A stretch of 6,547 nucleotides of DNA from Euryarchaeota archaeon UBA346 (GCA_002496355.1 DAJP01000013.1:1-6547), one strand, 5' to 3'. Numbered from the stretch's first letter, positions 1-6,437 are shown. Made by a program: numbers and translations. The notes: a model not told the origin generated them from the letters alone.

Positions 1-245
1 TACCCAGGATGGATCGCCTCTGCGTGTACCTTTGTAGCGTTTTCAATGATTTTTGCGATGTTCAGGTAGCTTTCTGAGGGGGTAGGATCACCAAGGTTGA
101 TGGATTCATCCGCGATCTGCACATGAGGCGCATGTTTGTCTACTTCGGAGTAGACGGCGACTGTTCTGATGCCCATTTCTTGACAGGCTTTGATGATGCG
201 AACCGCGATTTCGCCTCGATTTGCAATCAGGATTTTCTTGAACAT
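1..245 (-). CDS. accC: Biotin carboxylase subunit of an acyl-CoA (or pyruvate) carboxylase, N-terminal part only
   Basis: The first 81 codons of a biotin carboxylase, which uses ATP and bicarbonate to carboxylate biotin on a carrier protein for transfer to an acyl-CoA or pyruvate. Translating the minus strand from ATG at 245 gives MFKKILIANRGEIAVRII, then a segment ending in HAEAIHPG at the window edge. KILIANRGEIAxRI and AIHPGYG are hallmarks of the biotin carboxylase N-terminal (PreATP-grasp) domain; the ATP-grasp and C-terminal domains lie outside. The start is fixed by AGAGGT six bases upstream, overlapping the TAA of the upstream hydratase, so the two are translationally close and surely one transcript. 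The family includes AccC, PccA, PycA and methylcrotonyl-CoA carboxylase alpha (LiuD/MccA), and the N-terminus does not separate them. The LiuC-like neighbour favours methylcrotonyl-CoA carboxylase by inference. Family call is very secure; substrate is not. Confidence 0.95.
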   Translation of the reverse strand, partial: MFKKILIANRGEIAVRIIKACQEMGIRTVAVYSEVDKHAPHVQIADESINLGDPTPSESYLNIAKIIENATKVHAEAIHPG

Positions 246-249
246 ACCC

Positions 250-1032
250 TTACCTCTTCCAGCTGGGTTTTCGTTTCTCCAGGAAGCTTTTGATTCCTTC
301 CTGGCCTTCCTCGGAGACTCGGAGCTCTGAGATTTTTTCAACGGTATATTTCTTAAATTCTTTTATATCCATTTCTTGAAGATGGTAAATCAGGTGTTTG
401 ACTTCTTTGATTGCATTCGGACCAGAGGAGCGAACTTGTTCGATACAGGAGACGACCGTCTCATCGAGTCTCTCAGCAGGCACTATGATATCGATTAAAC
501 CAGTTCTCTGAGCTGCTGCTGCATCGAACCGTTCCCCGGTGATGAACAACCGCCGCATTGTCGCAGGCATCATCCGCGGGGCGACAAAAGTCGAGATGAC
601 TGAGGGGATAATACCGAGTTTTGCTTCACTGAACGCAAAGAGTGTCTCAGGCAGGGTGATAGTGATGTCACAGACCGCAAGAAGTCCGATACCGCCTCCA
701 AAGGCTGCACCGTTGATGCGGCCGATCACTGGTTTTGGACAGGAATGGATCGTCTCATACATATCCAGGAGGAGACGGCTGTCTTTCTTGTTTTCTGCCA
801 TGGAATAAGTGACCATTTTTTTCATCCAGGAGAGATCCGCTCCTGCGCAGAAGGATTTACCGTTCCCGGTGAGGATGACGGCGGTGACTGAATCATCAAC
901 GGAGAGATGTTGAAAGCAGTGGGTGAGCTCGTTCATGAGTGTCTCGTTCATCGCGTTATGAACATCCGGTCGATTTAATGTAACGGTTGTGATATCGTCT
1001 TTTTTCGTTATGACTAGGGTTTCATAGTTCAT
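250..1032 (-). CDS. Enoyl-CoA hydratase/isomerase family protein, probably methylglutaconyl-CoA hydratase (LiuC-like)
   Basis: A 260-residue crotonase-fold protein of normal family length, cytosolic, with no signal or membrane segment. Conserved blocks are LNRP (19-22), the first oxyanion-hole segment FCAGADLSWM (61-70), KPVIGRINGAAFGGG (100-114) with the second oxyanion-hole glycine, CD (121-122), SEAKLGIIPSVIS (135-147) and a closing EKRKP. The GADLxWM block followed by YSxxEN (76-81), together with the LGxIPxVIS run, resembles LiuC-type 3-methylglutaconyl-CoA hydratases of leucine breakdown, which form HMG-CoA. The second classical catalytic glutamate is present (E136); the first is replaced by glycine (G116 in GGGIGL), which I recall as usual for LiuC-type proteins. 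The ATG at 1032 has a strong GGAGGT six bases upstream. The biotin carboxylase gene follows after 4 bp, the liuC-liuD order. Family membership is certain; the substrate is inferred from motif and context, and a generic short-chain enoyl-CoA hydratase is the alternative. Confidence 0.93.
   Translation of the reverse strand: MNYETLVITKKDDITTVTLNRPDVHNAMNETLMNELTHCFQHLSVDDSVTAVILTGNGKSFCAGADLSWMKKMVTYSMAENKKDSRLLLDMYETIHSCPKPVIGRINGAAFGGGIGLLAVCDITITLPETLFAFSEAKLGIIPSVISTFVAPRMMPATMRRLFITGERFDAAAAQRTGLIDIIVPAERLDETVVSCIEQVRSSGPNAIKEVKHLIYHLQEMDIKEFKKYTVEKISELRVSEEGQEGIKSFLEKRKPSWKR
252..257 (-). promoter_or_regulatory. Ribosome binding site of the biotin carboxylase gene
   Basis: On the minus strand AGAGGT lies six bases before the ATG at 245 and overlaps the TAA stop (250-252) of the upstream hydratase gene. 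Motif and spacing match the site of the hydratase itself (1039-1044). The overlap suggests translational coupling: ribosomes ending on the hydratase could restart on the carboxylase. Confidence 0.75.
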
Positions 1033-1038
1033 CCTGTA

Positions 1039-1044
1039 ACCTCC
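1039..1044 (-). promoter_or_regulatory. Ribosome binding site of the LiuC-like hydratase gene
   Basis: The minus strand reads GGGGAGGTTACAGG then ATG at 1032. GGAGGT is a near-perfect match to the archaeal/bacterial anti-Shine-Dalgarno complement at six-base spacing. It fixes the hydratase start and contrasts with the genes at 1908 and 4565, which have no such site. Confidence 0.8.
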
Positions 1045-1077
1045 CCTTGGTATGCTATCGCATTCATAGGGACGTGA

Positions 1078-1091
1078 TACATAAAGGTTTC
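1078..1091 (-). promoter_or_regulatory. Candidate archaeal promoter for the hydratase-carboxylase unit
   Basis: The minus strand reads GGAAACC, a plausible BRE, directly followed by TTTATGTA, a moderate TATA-like element. Archaeal start sites fall about 25 bases past the TATA centre, near 1055, which would leave a leader of about 23 bases holding the GGAGGT site. If real, the hydratase and carboxylase can be expressed separately from the crotonase upstream (1126-1908). The TATA match is imperfect and read-through from 1908 remains possible. Confidence 0.4.
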
Positions 1092-1100
1092 CATAAAGGT
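1080..1100. repeat. 9-bp direct repeat with 12-bp period upstream of the hydratase gene
   Basis: The plus strand has CATAAAGGT at 1080-1088 and again at 1092-1100, separated by three bases. The left copy overlaps the candidate TATA element. It may be a duplicated promoter element, a regulator binding site, or chance. Confidence 0.55.
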
Positions 1101-1117
1101 ATCGACGATCGCCGATA
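1100..1117. promoter_or_regulatory. 18-bp near-palindrome, candidate operator
   Basis: The plus strand reads TATCGACGATCGCCGATA. Sixteen of 18 positions pair with the reverse complement, centred on CGATCG. It lies in the gap after the stop of the PaaG-like gene and just upstream of the candidate BRE/TATA at 1078-1091, where an archaeal activator or repressor could bind. A weak transcript hairpin is the other reading, but no U-run follows it. No regulator gene is in the window. Confidence 0.4.
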
Positions 1118-1125
1118 GCCAGTGT

Positions 1126-1908
1126 CTATTTTCCTTTGAAGACGGGTTTGCGTTTTTCGACAAACGCAGCGACCCCCTCAGCAAAATCCTTCGTCCCAGC
1201 AGACCAGGCAGCGGTCTTGCTTTCCAACTCCAGGTGTGAGATCATGTCATTGTCCAGGCTTTTATTGATCAGCATCTTTGCTTTACCCACCGCAATCGGT
1301 GGGAGGTTCCTAAAAATGGAGATGATTTCTTCGACTGCAGCATCAAGGGCTTCTGCCTCGACGACTTTATTGATAAGACCAAGCCGGCATCCTTCATCAG
1401 CGGAGAACGTCTTTGACGTCAGGATATACTCACATGACTTCTGATATCCCAGGATTTTTGTCACAAACTGTGTCCCACAGCCTGGCGCAAGTCCAATGCC
1501 GATGAACGCAGTACTTAGCTTCGCATCTTTTACTGCGATGACCATATCACAGGCTAGAGCCAGGGAGAGTCCTGCACCAAACGCGGCTCCATTGACTGCG
1601 GCTATCACTGGTTTTTCCATACTTCGTATCTCAATGACACAGCGATGGATCGCCCTGGTGAGATCCCGCAGGAAACGGGATTTATCCTCTGCTGCGTGCA
1701 TCTCCTTGACATCACCCCCGCCGCAGAATCCTTTACCGGTTCCTTTAATGACGACCAGGCGGATCTCATGATTTTTCGCGACATCCTGGAGAACATCATA
1801 GAGCTCATGGCCAAGCTGCATGTCAAAGGAGTTCAACCGTTCCGGGCGGTTCAACGTGATCCACGCGATCGTGTCTTTTACGGTGAGTTGAAGGGTTTCG
1901 TAGCTCAT
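1126..1908 (-). CDS. Crotonase-superfamily protein, PaaG-like isomerase/hydratase with degenerate active site
   Basis: A 260-residue cytosolic protein of normal crotonase length, starting MSYETLQL. It shows LNRPERLNSF (19-28), FCGGGDVKEM (61-70; first oxyanion-hole glycine), KPVIAAVNGAAFGAGLSLALACD (99-121; second oxyanion-hole segment), GLAPGCGTQF (139-148) and EKRKPVFKGK at the end. GAGLSLALACD and the following layout recall PaaG-type enoyl-CoA isomerases. By eye alignment the two hydratase glutamates are replaced (S115 and F135), and the aspartate that PaaG carries after the IP pair is glycine (G143), with one residue missing beside it. The reaction is therefore unclear; CoA thioester binding and oxyanion stabilisation look intact. 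I chose ATG at 1908 over the in-frame TTG at 1914: neither has a ribosome site, and the TATA box at 1933-1941 predicts a transcript start near 1911, giving a leaderless ATG. It ends in TAG, 93 bp before the LiuC-like gene, and may be co-transcribed with it. Confidence 0.9.
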   Translation of the reverse strand: MSYETLQLTVKDTIAWITLNRPERLNSFDMQLGHELYDVLQDVAKNHEIRLVVIKGTGKGFCGGGDVKEMHAAEDKSRFLRDLTRAIHRCVIEIRSMEKPVIAAVNGAAFGAGLSLALACDMVIAVKDAKLSTAFIGIGLAPGCGTQFVTKILGYQKSCEYILTSKTFSADEGCRLGLINKVVEAEALDAAVEEIISIFRNLPPIAVGKAKMLINKSLDNDMISHLELESKTAAWSAGTKDFAEGVAAFVEKRKPVFKGK

Positions 1909-1932
1909 CAGCAAGTAAGAAACACAAAATAG

Positions 1933-1941
1933 CTTTTAAAT
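1933..1941 (-). promoter_or_regulatory. TATA box of the PaaG-like crotonase gene
   Basis: The minus strand reads ATTTAAAAG, close to an archaeal TATA box. Its centre is about 29 bases before the ATG at 1908, so transcription should begin at or within a few bases of the start codon. That fits the absence of any Shine-Dalgarno sequence. The BRE region (CTTAAC) is unremarkable. Confidence 0.55.
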
Positions 1942-1973
1942 GTTAAGAGAAGAAATCCCTAAGAAACAGAGTG

Positions 1974-4565
1974 TTACCCTGATATGTTAAGATGTTTTCT
2001 TTTGACAAGGTCAACGACTTTAAACCAAGCAACCGCGATAAAACCAATAAATGCTGCTAAAAGGAAATCAATCAAGGTGACAGGGGAAAAACGGAACAGG
2101 TTTTGGAGTGGTGGGATGATGATGATAAGGATAAGGCTGAGCAACGCACCAATCATGACGAACCAGAACGCTTTGTTCTTAGCAGTGATTGTTTTCAGTA
2201 AACTGCGCGATCCTGAAAGATTCACGACAATTAATGAAATATTCGCAATCACTAAGGTGACAAAGGATAGTGTCCGAGCCTGATATTCATTTGATGGGTT
2301 CCCCTGGAAGAACCAGATGAACACAAAGATCACAGCGAGGAGAACACTAAGACCTTGAATAAAACTATAAAAGAAATTTTTCCGTCCAAACAACCGTTCT
2401 TTGAGGTTTCTCGGCGGCCGGTCCATAATGTTCTTCTCCTCAGGCTCCGCTTCGAAGACTGTTGAACACGCTGGATCAATAATTAACTCAAGGAACGCGA
2501 TGTGCGCGGGCAACAAAACCAAGGGGAAGCCCATTAAAACAGGGATAAGCGCCATCCCAGCGATCGGCACATGGACCGAGAAGATATAACTTATCGATTT
2601 GCGGAGATTGTCAAAGATCCTTCTCCCAAGCCTGACGGCTTGCACAATAGATGAGAAATCATCGTTTAACAGCACAAGTGCGGAGGATTCACGGGCAACA
2701 TCGGTCCCTCGTTCCCCCATCGCGATCCCAATATGAGATGATTTCAACGCGGGGGCATCGTTCACCCCATCCCCAGTCATGGCAACAATCTGCCCATTCG
2801 CCTTGAGTGCATCAACGATCGCTAATTTTTGTTCAGGGATGACTCGTGCGAAGATGTTGACGGTTTTGATCTTCTCCTGGAGCTCCTCTTGGGACATGTG
2901 GGCTAATTCTGAACCTGTGATGAACATGTCAGTGTTCTTCAAACCGATTTGTCTGCCGATATGTTGAGCAGTCCCCGGGTAGTCCCCAGTAATCATAATC
3001 ATCCTCATACCTGCTGTATAACAATCCTTTAAGGAAGAGGCGACCGTCTCTCGAACCGGGTCAATAAAACCAAACAACCCGACGAACTTATATTCAAAAT
3101 CATGCTGTTTATCCGGAAGAAAATCCTCTGGGAAAATAGATCGAGCAACCCCCAGGACACGCAGACCTTTCTCCGTCATCTGCCTCACCTGGGAAAGGAG
3201 TTCCGTGGTCTGCTCACTCGTGAAATGGCAGAGGTCCGCGATCGCCTCGGGTGCTCCCTTTGCAGCGATCACATGTTTGCGTCTATCCAAGGATTCCCAG
3301 ACATGAGACAACGCCAGTAGATGTTTTGTGAGAGGATACTCACGGACGAGCTTCCAGTGATCATGGATATGTTCTGTTTTCTGCAAAAACTTCTCCGTGG
3401 TGTTTTTGATTTCCTTCTCAATCGGGTCAAAGGGATCCTTCTGACTTGCCAGGTACCCGTACTCTAAAAGATGATGAAAACACTCCGGCAATGGTTGTTC
3501 TCTGTTTTTCTCGACATCATAGAATTGGCCATCACAAAACAAGGAACTCAGAATCATTTTATTCTGTGTTAACGTCCCTGTCTTATCGACACATAACACG
3601 GTCGCGGCACCAAGCATCTCGATGGACGCCGTGTTTCGGGTAAGAACCTGCCGTTTTGACATCCGCCATGCACCCAGGCTCATGAAGATCATCAGGACAA
3701 CAGGGAATTCCTCTGGAAGGATCGCCATGCTCAGACTCACGCCAGCAAGAAATCCAACAACCCAATTGCCACGGGTAATTCCATAAATCACAATGACAAG
3801 CAGACAGAGAATAATCCCAGCGATAGCGAAATTTCTCACGAGATGATTTGTTTCTTTTTTCAGCAATGTTTCCTCTGGAGTGATTCTTTGTAATGCTTTG
3901 CCGATTTTCCCCATCTCGGTTTGATTACCGATGTGAAGGACGTTTGCTATCCCGTGACCCTGGACAACCAGGGTTCCTGAGAACACAAAGGGGAGATCAT
4001 CTCCACCAGGCTGGGTTATGGACGCGACTCCATCCCATTCTGATTTTCGCACAGCCAAAGACTCCCCGGTCAGGAGTGATTCATCAATGCAGAGATTCGA
4101 GGAGAAAACCACGACAGCGTCAGCAGGGACACGGTCTCCTTCTCGGAGGATAATGTAATCCTCTCTGACGACTTCACGACCAGGGATACGTTTCTGCGCT
4201 CCATCCCGTATGACCAATGCCCGGGGACTGGAAAGATTCTTTAACGCTTCTAATGCTCGTTCTGTTTTCCGCTGTTGGTAAAACGTAATCCCGACTACCA
4301 CAAAAACAAAAAAAAGCAACATCAATGCGTCTTGTTTTTCCCCCAGAAGAATGTAGATAAGACCCGCGCCAAGCAGGAGCAACAGCATCGGCTCTAAGAG
4401 GACATGAAGGAAAATAATGAAAATGTTTTGTTTTTTCTGGGAAGGTAGCTCATTGTACCCCTCGGTCTTCAAACGTTTCTGTGCTTCATCTTCAGAAAGT
4501 CCGGTAATCGACTCAATGCTGCCCCCAGTTTGATCATTCATCTCATTCTGCTTTGATGTTTTCAT
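1974..4565 (-). CDS. P-type cation-transporting ATPase, P2-like with PEEFP in M4, ion unknown
   Basis: A complete 863-residue ATP-driven cation pump of the cytoplasmic membrane. Residues from ATG 4565: N-terminal cation-ATPase domain about 15-45; M1 47-75; M2 79-97; actuator domain with TGES (166-169); M3 246-266; M4 267-302 with PEEFP (284-288); phosphorylation motif DKTGT (D327); nucleotide-binding KGAPE (436-440); ITGD (525-528); hinge TGDGVNDAP (597-605); M5 659-679; M6 682-704 with LELIIDPACS; M7-M10 within 733-853. All enzymatic motifs are intact. The ten-helix plan is that of P2 pumps (Ca2+, Na+/K+, H+), with no heavy-metal-binding domain or CPC motif. Against SERCA by eye, E285 (M4) and D697 (M6) are kept, while the M5 Asn and Glu become H665 and I668 and the M6 Asn becomes E693, so Ca2+ should not be assumed. 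An in-frame ATG at 4655 would overlap the protease gene and lies upstream of the promoter; 4565 fits a near-leaderless start. ATG 4541 is another option. Confidence 0.93.
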   Translation of the reverse strand: MKTSKQNEMNDQTGGSIESITGLSEDEAQKRLKTEGYNELPSQKKQNIFIIFLHVLLEPMLLLLLGAGLIYILLGEKQDALMLLFFVFVVVGITFYQQRKTERALEALKNLSSPRALVIRDGAQKRIPGREVVREDYIILREGDRVPADAVVVFSSNLCIDESLLTGESLAVRKSEWDGVASITQPGGDDLPFVFSGTLVVQGHGIANVLHIGNQTEMGKIGKALQRITPEETLLKKETNHLVRNFAIAGIILCLLVIVIYGITRGNWVVGFLAGVSLSMAILPEEFPVVLMIFMSLGAWRMSKRQVLTRNTASIEMLGAATVLCVDKTGTLTQNKMILSSLFCDGQFYDVEKNREQPLPECFHHLLEYGYLASQKDPFDPIEKEIKNTTEKFLQKTEHIHDHWKLVREYPLTKHLLALSHVWESLDRRKHVIAAKGAPEAIADLCHFTSEQTTELLSQVRQMTEKGLRVLGVARSIFPEDFLPDKQHDFEYKFVGLFGFIDPVRETVASSLKDCYTAGMRMIMITGDYPGTAQHIGRQIGLKNTDMFITGSELAHMSQEELQEKIKTVNIFARVIPEQKLAIVDALKANGQIVAMTGDGVNDAPALKSSHIGIAMGERGTDVARESSALVLLNDDFSSIVQAVRLGRRIFDNLRKSISYIFSVHVPIAGMALIPVLMGFPLVLLPAHIAFLELIIDPACSTVFEAEPEEKNIMDRPPRNLKERLFGRKNFFYSFIQGLSVLLAVIFVFIWFFQGNPSNEYQARTLSFVTLVIANISLIVVNLSGSRSLLKTITAKNKAFWFVMIGALLSLILIIIIPPLQNLFRFSPVTLIDFLLAAFIGFIAVAWFKVVDLVKRKHLNISG

Positions 4566-4590
4566 CGATGAACAGGGGAAATAGGCTACC

Positions 4591-4609
4591 CAGATATAGG
4601 TGTTTTCAT
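4591..4609 (-). promoter_or_regulatory. Promoter of the P-type ATPase gene
   Basis: The minus strand reads ATGAAAACACCTATATCTG: a BRE-like GAAAAC followed by a TATA-like CCTATATCTG. From the TATA centre near 4595 a start about 25 bases on falls near 4570, five bases before the ATG at 4565. No ribosome binding site precedes that ATG, so a near-leaderless message is expected. Confidence 0.5.
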
Positions 4610-4611
4610 TT

Positions 4612-4625
4612 GAAAAAAAAGAAAG
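4612..4625 (-). terminator. Oligo-T transcription terminator after the C25 protease gene
   Basis: Fourteen bases past the TAA of the protease gene (4639-4641) the minus strand has CTTTCTTTTTTTTC, including eight consecutive Ts. Archaeal intrinsic termination needs only a U-rich tract and no hairpin. It lies directly upstream of the ATPase promoter, so the two genes are probably separate transcripts. Confidence 0.55.
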
Positions 4626-4638
4626 AAATGAGGGATCC

Positions 4639-6432
4639 TTACGAGGGATACCCACCGATTCTCAGGGAGGGGTCTCCCAGCAGGATGAACTCCTCAAGGG
4701 TGAAATCATCACCATGACAATCAGTGATGTATCCGTTCTGCATCTGGGTGATCATCTCCCCAAGATACTGGCTGGAGTCATATGCGGAGAAGAACTCAAG
4801 GGACATTTTCCCAGCACCCTCATCGATTCCACCAAACGCTGTGCGGGTCGCTCCGATGGTCGCGATCGCTCCACCACCCTCATGGTTGATGAGCGCCCAG
4901 GCGTAACAGGGGCGTCTTTTGGAGGTATCAATCCCGAGGGCCTTTGCAAGGGTGTTAAACACGGTGTACGCCCGGTAGTCCAAGAGGTCCTGCAGGACGT
5001 AATCGATTTTCGCGGTTAGACACGCATCAAAAAAGATGATAGGAAGCTTATAGCTATTCCTGGTGTCCTTGATATACGCAGAATAATAATATTTCATCTT
5101 CATCCCTGTGGACGGATAGGTGCCCATGCCGAATTCGAATCCATGACCGGAATAGTCGACGAAGGAAGCACCAGCAGTGATCGCATTTGAGATGGTGCGT
5201 CTGTTGAAATTACCTTTTGACATCCAGATGGTCGTTGGGGTGAACTGTGGCATGAGGTCCATAACCAGTTCATTGATTTCCTCCCCGTCATTTCCAGGGG
5301 ACTGAGGGAATGTGTTCCCTCCGATGTAAATCATGGTGTTGAACCAGTCGCTCCCATAGGTCTCGGTCTCATAATGGATGATCTTGTCTACGACGATCGT
5401 CACATCCTTCACCGAGTCACAAGCGAGCCTCCCAAGATGAACATCCGGGTAGTGGTCGACACGGTCGTTTGGCTCACCGAATTTATTGTTGTTGTTGTAA
5501 TCCCAATTGCAGAAGGCACCCGTGGAATCATAGATATCAGAGTAATATAAATCAGTGATGACTTCTTCATCCCAGTCCCAGAGCATCACATAGCTGCGTC
5601 GCATCGGAAGTTTATCAAAACTCCCGACAAGCAACACCGAGCTAATCGAGTTGGCCTCAATTCCATCTTTTATCGTGTATTTGATCTGCTCCTCGAGGTC
5701 TCTACCGGCAGCATGGTTCGCGATCCACTCGGTGGTCACCAGGGTTGTCGGTACATTGTGTTGGATTTTATGGGCGATCAGAGGCTGGAGCGTTTCTGAG
5801 TATTCATCAGGAGCAATGATCAGAAGTTTCAGATCGGTAGATAGCGTTTCTGATGATTGAGGTTGTTCATAGGCTACCGTGATCTGCGCATTTGGTGTGA
5901 ACACCAAAGACTGTTGCATGGGTTGGTAAAGCAGTGGATAATACTGAATGGAGAGGAGAATCACATGCGTGTTTCCCTGCAGACCAGCACCGACTTGATA
6001 TTGCAACCGATTCACAGGATACATGTCTGTGTCTGAATATATCGCATCGTTTTTCATAGGCTGCTGATCCAAGTAGGATATCGAACCACTCGACAGGGGT
6101 GTTTTCGGAGCACCAGGGAGAATCTCTTTTGTCAATGGTATCGTCTGTTCAAAAACCGCTGTAAAGGAGACGTCTTTGATGATAGTGCCAAACGGGAATG
6201 AATACAACCTGGTATATGTTGGCAACACGGGATTTCCCGGTGATGATACAGAAGAGGTCGCCTCTAAGACCTTGACAGAAAGATAACCGTCTTGATCAGA
6301 AAACACAGGCTCTGAAAAGGAGAGGTTCTCCTGAAAAGACAATTGATTATCTGACGAATTGACCGTAACAGCTGCACCAAAACCACTTCCCATTAATACT
6401 CCCACTAGGAGCATTGGTAGTATTTTCTTCAT
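4639..6432 (-). CDS. Secreted C25-family (gingipain-like) cysteine peptidase
   Basis: A 597-residue exported endopeptidase, probably acting outside the cell on proteins. Residues 1-20 form a Sec signal peptide: MKK, a hydrophobic stretch LPMLLVGVLMGSGFGA, likely cleavage around A20/A21, and no lipobox cysteine. Residues about 25-195 look like the beta-rich C25 propeptide region (YSFPFGTIIKDVSF, 77-90). The catalytic domain runs from about 200: LLIIAPDEY (203-211), SSVLLVGSFDKLPMR (264-278), an acidic region with DYNNNNKFGE (311-320) and DVHLGRLA (330-337), SGHG with catalytic H430, FFDACLT with catalytic C471, and the family ending LGDPSLRIGG (585-594). Both dyad residues are present. Unlike gingipains it stops at the end of the catalytic domain: no Ig-like, PKD, adhesin or T9SS domain and no C-terminal membrane or PGF-type anchor, so it should be released. 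Specificity (Arg, Lys or other) cannot be read from the sequence. ATG 6432 is supported by the signal peptide and a weak AGGGGA site. Confidence 0.9.
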   Translation of the reverse strand: MKKILPMLLVGVLMGSGFGAAVTVNSSDNQLSFQENLSFSEPVFSDQDGYLSVKVLEATSSVSSPGNPVLPTYTRLYSFPFGTIIKDVSFTAVFEQTIPLTKEILPGAPKTPLSSGSISYLDQQPMKNDAIYSDTDMYPVNRLQYQVGAGLQGNTHVILLSIQYYPLLYQPMQQSLVFTPNAQITVAYEQPQSSETLSTDLKLLIIAPDEYSETLQPLIAHKIQHNVPTTLVTTEWIANHAAGRDLEEQIKYTIKDGIEANSISSVLLVGSFDKLPMRRSYVMLWDWDEEVITDLYYSDIYDSTGAFCNWDYNNNNKFGEPNDRVDHYPDVHLGRLACDSVKDVTIVVDKIIHYETETYGSDWFNTMIYIGGNTFPQSPGNDGEEINELVMDLMPQFTPTTIWMSKGNFNRRTISNAITAGASFVDYSGHGFEFGMGTYPSTGMKMKYYYSAYIKDTRNSYKLPIIFFDACLTAKIDYVLQDLLDYRAYTVFNTLAKALGIDTSKRRPCYAWALINHEGGGAIATIGATRTAFGGIDEGAGKMSLEFFSAYDSSQYLGEMITQMQNGYITDCHGDDFTLEEFILLGDPSLRIGGYPS

Positions 6433-6437
6433 ATTTT

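Noticed and set aside
250..1908. Recent tandem duplication of the two crotonase genes
   Set aside because: Lengths and oxyanion motifs line up, but the active-site regions and most other positions differ strongly and the two resemble different subfamilies. An old superfamily relationship is enough.
1909..1914. TTG at 1914 as start of the PaaG-like crotonase (two extra residues)
   Set aside because: It has no ribosome binding site, is an uncommon start codon, and lies at or before the predicted transcript start. ATG at 1908 gives the MSYETL start that parallels MNYETL of the neighbouring crotonase.
2115..2136. GAT-rich short repeat
   Set aside because: On the minus strand it encodes the isoleucine run of the ninth membrane segment of the ATPase; coding explains it.
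4626..4660. Frameshift or premature stop truncating the C25 protein
   Set aside because: The catalytic domain ends with its normal family motif, the frame after TAA hits another stop within about 30 bases, and no other frame continues with domain-like sequence.
4600..5019. 139-codon plus-strand open frame antisense to the protease gene
   Set aside because: It lies opposite well-conserved C25 sequence, shows no recognisable domain, and is explained by the codon pattern of the real gene. The other plus-strand frames opposite the ATPase and crotonases were rejected for the same reason.
1105..5400. Several CGATCG sites, two of them inside GCGATCGC as in the cyanobacterial HIP1 repeat
   Set aside because: Only two full octamers occur, both within coding sequence, and the gene content and promoters do not suggest a cyanobacterium. 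The count is too low for a genome-signature claim.
5485..5500. TTG-type triplet repeat
   Set aside because: It encodes the NNNN run in the acidic, possibly calcium-binding loop of the C25 protease, so no separate repeat element is needed.
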